Source: an uncultured Bacillota bacterium (GTDB taxonomy: Bacteria > Bacillota_I > Bacilli_A > Izemoplasmatales > UBA1188). Taken from it: DNA of 28,941 bases. Below the pieces are notes generated by a model. It worked only from the letters and a program-made list of their open reading frames with translations. It was not told where the DNA came from and searched no databases. The position numbers and the translations under genes are program-made. The stretch is taken from contig CALCVH010000143.1 in assembly GCA_937907585.1 (NCBI GenBank), forward strand, positions 1-28,941, given 5' to 3'. Positions 24,870 through 28,941 of the stretch are shown one piece after another (within the stretch, counting starts at the first letter, position 1; each line of letters begins with the position of its first letter).

Positions 24870-27560
24870 GTCAGTGAAATTGAAAAAACTAATGTCATGG
24901 AAGCAAGAAGGATTCCAAATACATTTAAAATTTTCAATGCATCTGAAAGATTAGACAAAATTTCAACTTATCTATATGCGAACGCCGCAAAGTATTTTGG
25001 AAGCTTAGATAACTACAGAAACATAATTAAGTCTGTAGCGAAAGACGAAAAATTCAAAGCTTCTGTCGAAGAAAATGGTCCAAAATATTTTGAATCTAAA
25101 GAAAATTATGAAGAGATACTTAAGTCTAGTAATGCAGAGGATAAGATATTCAATCAATTTGTTTATGACGTATATGATAAAGAAAAAGGAGAATATGAAA
25201 CAAGAATAAATCCTTCAACAAAATCTAAAGTTGGAATGATTGCAAATGAACCAACAGTTATGATGTTTGAGGCATTAGAAAAGAATCTTTCAGATGAACA
25301 AATCGATGAAATCTGTCAAGAAATAGATAAGATGCCTGATAGAATGGATATTCCTGATAGTCATCCACTTGAACCATATGCTGAAAAACTTAAAGATGAA
25401 TCACTATTAAATCTTCTTAATGAAAATGAAAAGGAAGAATATTTAAAATCTCTTGATTATGCTGTTCAAGAAGTTGTAGTGAGAGATCCAGAAAACCAAG
25501 GCGTTGAAGGACAATATGAATATCATAATAGAGGACTCCAAATTGAGACTTTAAGACATGTTGAAGAATACGCAAACAAATTAGGTCTTGACGGAAAAGA
25601 ATTTGTTCAAAACAATGTCAAACCTAGTGATTCAACATTATCATTCTCTAACTCTGATTACAATAAAAAAGCAATGAAGCCTTTGATGGGCAAAAAAATT
25701 GAGTTAAATAATGACTTTAAACAAAAGATGACTGGTCTTTACAATATCATCAATCAAGAAGGTGTACTTCAAAATTCTCAAGGCGGTGAATCTGCCAGTA
25801 AAGAATATGGTTTTTCTAATTTCTTTAACGTATCAAATGATTTAAAGAATTTAATGACTAAAGACATTTCTAAACTTGATGATGAGGCTAAAAAAGCACA
25901 TATGCTTCAAATAACTGAAGCTAAGAAAAAATATGAAGAAGTGTCTAAAAAATACGACAAAGTGTTTGACTACATTAAACAAAACTTTGATCTTGAAAAG
26001 ATATCACTTCCAGATAATGTTTATAGCGGCAGAGAACCTAGTACTAGTACAGATATAACTAAGAGAAGACAAAGTATACCTAGAAAGTGGGACTATGAAA
26101 ATATGGCTCCTGCTGTAATCTTAAATGGATTTAGTCAAGTATTAACTACTTGTAAGTTATATAATGTCAGCTTTGAGGACTTCATAAATGATCCAAGTGG
26201 ATTCTATTTGAAACAAGCTGAAAAAATGGCTGTAGAAGCTAATAAAACATTACTTTCACCTAAGACTGAACCTCTTGGAAAAAGAATTGCTAAAGCATCA
26301 CTCCTCAGTGACCAATTATATAAAATGAATAATTCGCTTCCATATATTGCCGGAAGAGCGGTTGAGCTTATAACTCAAATATATGATGGCGATAATAAGG
26401 TAGATAACGTTATAGCGGCTGCGGCTAACCTTTATGAAGGAAACCAAAAGATTACTGAACAAGAAAAATTCTTGGGAAGATTTGAAAATGGTAAATATAA
26501 AAATCAACTAAAATATGCATTTATTTTTGGTGATGAGAAAGATGATCTTTATGAGTGCTTCCCTGGTTATACAAGACCTGATGGAACAAATCCTGATCTT
26601 GATTATCGTAAGGCTTTACAAGACAGTAATTTAACACTAGAAGAAGCTTTCCAAAAAGTTAAAGATACTGTTAATGATTATGGTAAAGAAGAGCTTGAAA
26701 TGTGGAAAGATTCAGGAGGCGATCTTCAACGTTTTGTATCAAGCGGAACTCTACTTCATGCAGGACATCAATTCCTTATGGATTATATCCAAGAAAAGAA
26801 AATAGATCTTTCTCAAGATAATGAACTAAATAAAAATATCAAAGAATTCCTTTTAAATCCAAAGAAGGCTATGTTTGATAAGTACCTTGTTCCTGAACTA
26901 AAAAATGAGTCTATGAGTGACAATGAACTTTGCAATACATATAATAAAGTTAATAAAGAACTTGGAAATGAATGGAAAAATTGTCTTAATCAAAACAAAG
27001 GAAATGCTGAACACATCTTTGAACAAGCTAATGCAACTCAAGACGGTCCAAATAAAAACATGACTCTTAATAATACTGTTAAGGCAAACAAAGAAAATTT
27101 CTTTGAATGGGTATTTAGAAGAACATCAAAACAATATAAGGCTGTAGAACAAGCTGTAAAAGATTTCTATGATGAAAAATCTCCTAAATATGGTGATTTG
27201 AAAAATCTTAAAACCGCTTGTAAAGCTTATCTAGATTATAAGGGTGTTCAGAATAAAGATGATATTCAAAACGTATCTGGTAAGGGTAAAAACAGAGCAG
27301 ATTTCTGCTTCAAAATGATTGAATCAATAGATGAAACTATTGAAAATCATCCAAACGTAACTACTATTGCAGAAAAAGAGTATACTGAGCAAGCCCAAAG
27401 AGAACCAATCGATAATAATGGGTCATTTGAAAATGCTGTAAATGAAAATGAGATGGATGATCTAAATACCACTATAGTTTTCGAAGCTAATAATAAAAAG
27501 AATATGGAAAATGACACTTCAATTGATCTAGATGATAGTTCAATGAGTATGGATGATTAA
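24819..27560 (+). CDS. Large soluble protein, candidate T4SS substrate (paralog 2)
   Basis: This 913-residue protein is colinear with the one at 22000 over nearly its whole length. It is also Lys/Glu/Asn-rich and has no signal peptide, membrane helix or known motif. It is longer by an insertion near residues 75-115 that looks like an internal duplication: KYFGSLDNYRNIIKS is followed by KYFESKENYEEILKS. The C-terminal module (NKENFFEWVFRRTSKQYKAV...) covers residues 757-841, the motif REPIDNNGSFENAVNENEMD residues 861-880, and the last 30 residues are acidic (SIDLDDSSMSMDD). It lies 191 nt after paralog 1 and 16 nt before the third gene. Cargo of the adjacent T4SS is inferred from context and the shared C-terminus. 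Confidence 0.7.
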   Translation: MGKLLDYINKQLKIIRDVSEIEKTNVMEARRIPNTFKIFNASERLDKISTYLYANAAKYFGSLDNYRNIIKSVAKDEKFKASVEENGPKYFESKENYEEILKSSNAEDKIFNQFVYDVYDKEKGEYETRINPSTKSKVGMIANEPTVMMFEALEKNLSDEQIDEICQEIDKMPDRMDIPDSHPLEPYAEKLKDESLLNLLNENEKEEYLKSLDYAVQEVVVRDPENQGVEGQYEYHNRGLQIETLRHVEEYANKLGLDGKEFVQNNVKPSDSTLSFSNSDYNKKAMKPLMGKKIELNNDFKQKMTGLYNIINQEGVLQNSQGGESASKEYGFSNFFNVSNDLKNLMTKDISKLDDEAKKAHMLQITEAKKKYEEVSKKYDKVFDYIKQNFDLEKISLPDNVYSGREPSTSTDITKRRQSIPRKWDYENMAPAVILNGFSQVLTTCKLYNVSFEDFINDPSGFYLKQAEKMAVEANKTLLSPKTEPLGKRIAKASLLSDQLYKMNNSLPYIAGRAVELITQIYDGDNKVDNVIAAAANLYEGNQKITEQEKFLGRFENGKYKNQLKYAFIFGDEKDDLYECFPGYTRPDGTNPDLDYRKALQDSNLTLEEAFQKVKDTVNDYGKEELEMWKDSGGDLQRFVSSGTLLHAGHQFLMDYIQEKKIDLSQDNELNKNIKEFLLNPKKAMFDKYLVPELKNESMSDNELCNTYNKVNKELGNEWKNCLNQNKGNAEHIFEQANATQDGPNKNMTLNNTVKANKENFFEWVFRRTSKQYKAVEQAVKDFYDEKSPKYGDLKNLKTACKAYLDYKGVQNKDDIQNVSGKGKNRADFCFKMIESIDETIENHPNVTTIAEKEYTEQAQREPIDNNGSFENAVNENEMDDLNTTIVFEANNKKNMENDTSIDLDDSSMSMDD
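27087..27341 (+). other. Shared C-terminal module, copy 2
   Basis: Residues 757-841 of paralog 2. It keeps NKENFFEW, RRTSKQYKAVEQAV, the LDYKGV helix end and VSGKGKNRADFC, making it nearly the same as copy 1 apart from conservative changes. Confidence 0.7.
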
Positions 27561-27576
27561 TAAAGGAGAATAGAAA

Positions 27577-28941
27577 ATGCCAAAAGAATTTCCACCTTTT
27601 ACAAATGAAGAAAAAGCAAAGATAATAGCAAATCATAAAGCAATTGTGGATAGACTCAACAATAGTCTTGATGAAAAAAGTAAGCTTCAGTACGATCCAG
27701 AACTTGAAAAAAAGCTTAATGATCCTAAAGTTGTAAAAATTTATAGAATGACTACTGAGCTTATAGAAATTCAAAGAAAGCAGGAAGAAATAAGAGATAA
27801 ATTTTATGAGAAGTATGGTGTTCCTGATCCTGAAAACCCAGGAAGATTTTTGCCACCAAATCTTAAACCAGATCCATTAAAAAGAAACATTCACTATGAA
27901 TTCAAAACTGATGGAAGTAAGGAATCAGAAGAATTTAACGAAAGATTGTTTGTAAATTACATGAAGAATCCAATGAAGGAATACTACAGAAGAACAAAAA
28001 ATGTAATTACTTTTGATCCAACTGAATTCGAAAAACTTGGTCAAGATCCAGAAAAACAAGTAGAATTTTTCTATGATAATAGAACCATTTGCTTAGATAG
28101 TTTTGTAATTAAGTCTTCAGCTGATTTTGCCGGTCATAATATAACTAAAGAATTTGAAAACTTCGCTACTGGAGCAAAAGGACTTATTGAAGATTTAGTA
28201 GCAGGAGAAAGTTATGTTCTTGGCAAAGGCGGAGACAATCTTTTCCTTCCTAAATTAAACGAGGAACAAGCGGCACAAATTATGGCGAATGATAGAGCTG
28301 TAATGGATAGAAATGCTAAAGGAGAAGATTTTAGATTACAAAAATTGATAATTGAAACTCTTGATAACACTACTGCTCCAAGCGGTTATGATAATATTAA
28401 AAAAGTAGATGAAGCACTTAACTTAAGTGACACCAACGAATTCTATCTAAAGTATAAAGCTGAATGGGATCACGATGGAAAAGTTGAAGAAGTCTCTTTA
28501 AAAGATGCTGTACTTGATAATAAAGTTAAAGATCAATACAAAATTAGAGAAAGAACTGATGAAGAAAAGTTCCATATCATGAACATCACTAAGGATTTCG
28601 AAAAAGAATACCTTAAAAAGATGAATGTTAAACTCATGAATTCTTATGATAAGGGAAAACAATTCAACTTTAACGATATAAAAAATAAAAACAAGGGTGG
28701 TTTCTTTGAAAGATTAATAGGAACTACATCTAATGAATATAAGGAAATGAGAGACGCCCTCGAAGAATTCAATAATCCTGATTCAAAGAATTTCATGAAT
28801 AGAGAATATCTCAATCAAAAAGCTCAAGCTTATATCGATAGAAAAGATAATCAAGGTAAATCATTTGAACAAATGGATTCTACAAGTAAAGGTAGATATA
28901 AACTCGCTAAATCTATTCAAGAAATGATTGGCTATTCTAAA
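27577..28941 (+). CDS. Third large soluble protein of the array, cut by the window end
   Basis: ATG 27577 follows AAAGGAG by seven bases, 16 nt after paralog 2. The frame is open for all 455 codons to the last base of the window, so the gene is longer. It begins MPKEFPPFTNEEKAKIIANH and is Lys/Glu/Asn/Asp-rich, soluble, with no signal peptide. Most of it does not align by eye with the two upstream paralogs. From residue 372, however, it has NKGGFFERLIGTTSNEYKEM, then LNQKAQAYIDRK and STSKGRYKLAKSIQEMI, matching the C-terminal module of the other two. If the pattern holds, the gene should end within a few tens to 150 codons. Different bodies joined to one C-terminal module suggest a family of cargo proteins. 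Confidence 0.75.
   Translation, partial: MPKEFPPFTNEEKAKIIANHKAIVDRLNNSLDEKSKLQYDPELEKKLNDPKVVKIYRMTTELIEIQRKQEEIRDKFYEKYGVPDPENPGRFLPPNLKPDPLKRNIHYEFKTDGSKESEEFNERLFVNYMKNPMKEYYRRTKNVITFDPTEFEKLGQDPEKQVEFFYDNRTICLDSFVIKSSADFAGHNITKEFENFATGAKGLIEDLVAGESYVLGKGGDNLFLPKLNEEQAAQIMANDRAVMDRNAKGEDFRLQKLIIETLDNTTAPSGYDNIKKVDEALNLSDTNEFYLKYKAEWDHDGKVEEVSLKDAVLDNKVKDQYKIRERTDEEKFHIMNITKDFEKEYLKKMNVKLMNSYDKGKQFNFNDIKNKNKGGFFERLIGTTSNEYKEMRDALEEFNNPDSKNFMNREYLNQKAQAYIDRKDNQGKSFEQMDSTSKGRYKLAKSIQEMIGYSK
28690..28941 (+). other. Shared C-terminal module, copy 3 (partial)
   Basis: Residues 372-455 of the third array protein. Conserved: NK..FFE, TS..YK, A...F, L...A..YIDRK and S..GR. Less similar than copies 1 and 2, but the order and spacing of the key residues hold. 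The window ends at or near the end of the module. Confidence 0.6.

Noticed and set aside
22000..28941. The array proteins as relaxases or phage structural proteins.
   Set aside because: I see no relaxase His triad or catalytic Tyr motif, no nuclease signature, and no phage capsid, tail or terminase neighbours.

Overview
The window is AT-rich (roughly one third G+C by eye), strongly favours AGA for arginine and uses TGA as a stop (for example at the ends of the genes at 5278 and 6906), so it fits a low-GC Gram-positive or Mollicutes-like gut bacterium with the standard code rather than a TGA=Trp mycoplasma. Lipobox lipoproteins, a BspA-type leucine-rich-repeat protein and MBG-like modules suit a host-associated member of the Bacilli/Erysipelotrichia/RF39-type lineages. 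This placement is an inference.

Left flank (1-5277). The 3' end of a surface LRR protein is followed by a terminator, a broken winged-helix tail gene with 12-bp tandem repeats, an AAA_14/DUF4143 ATPase preceded by four copies of a 33-bp periodic repeat, a two-way terminator, and a class I acyl-CoA ligase on the minus strand. A 383-bp divergent region then carries outward promoters and a leader.

Type IV secretion operon (5249-21971, all +). In order: a probable leader peptide coupled to an MBG-repeat lipoprotein, a VirD4/TraG coupling ATPase, a 2490-residue wall-spanning protein with one C-terminal membrane anchor, a two-helix pilin-like protein, a small lipoprotein, a VirB6/TrbL-like channel protein and a VirB4 ATPase with a VirB3-like N-terminus. 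Gaps are 4-nt overlaps to 49 nt, so this reads as one transcript. The pilin, membrane protein and VirB4 order recalls mycoplasma ICE conjugation modules, but no relaxase, integrase or peptidoglycan hydrolase is visible here.

Candidate cargo array (22000-end). Directly after VirB4, in the same direction, lie two large soluble paralogs (875 and 913 residues) and a third, more divergent gene cut by the window end. All three share a C-terminal module beginning NK..FFE.....TS..YK. The first two also share a second conserved motif and an acidic tail. They have no signal peptide or membrane segment. The most interesting reading is that they are a family of proteins exported by the adjacent T4SS, with the shared C-terminal module as the recruitment signal. 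That function is inferred, not shown.
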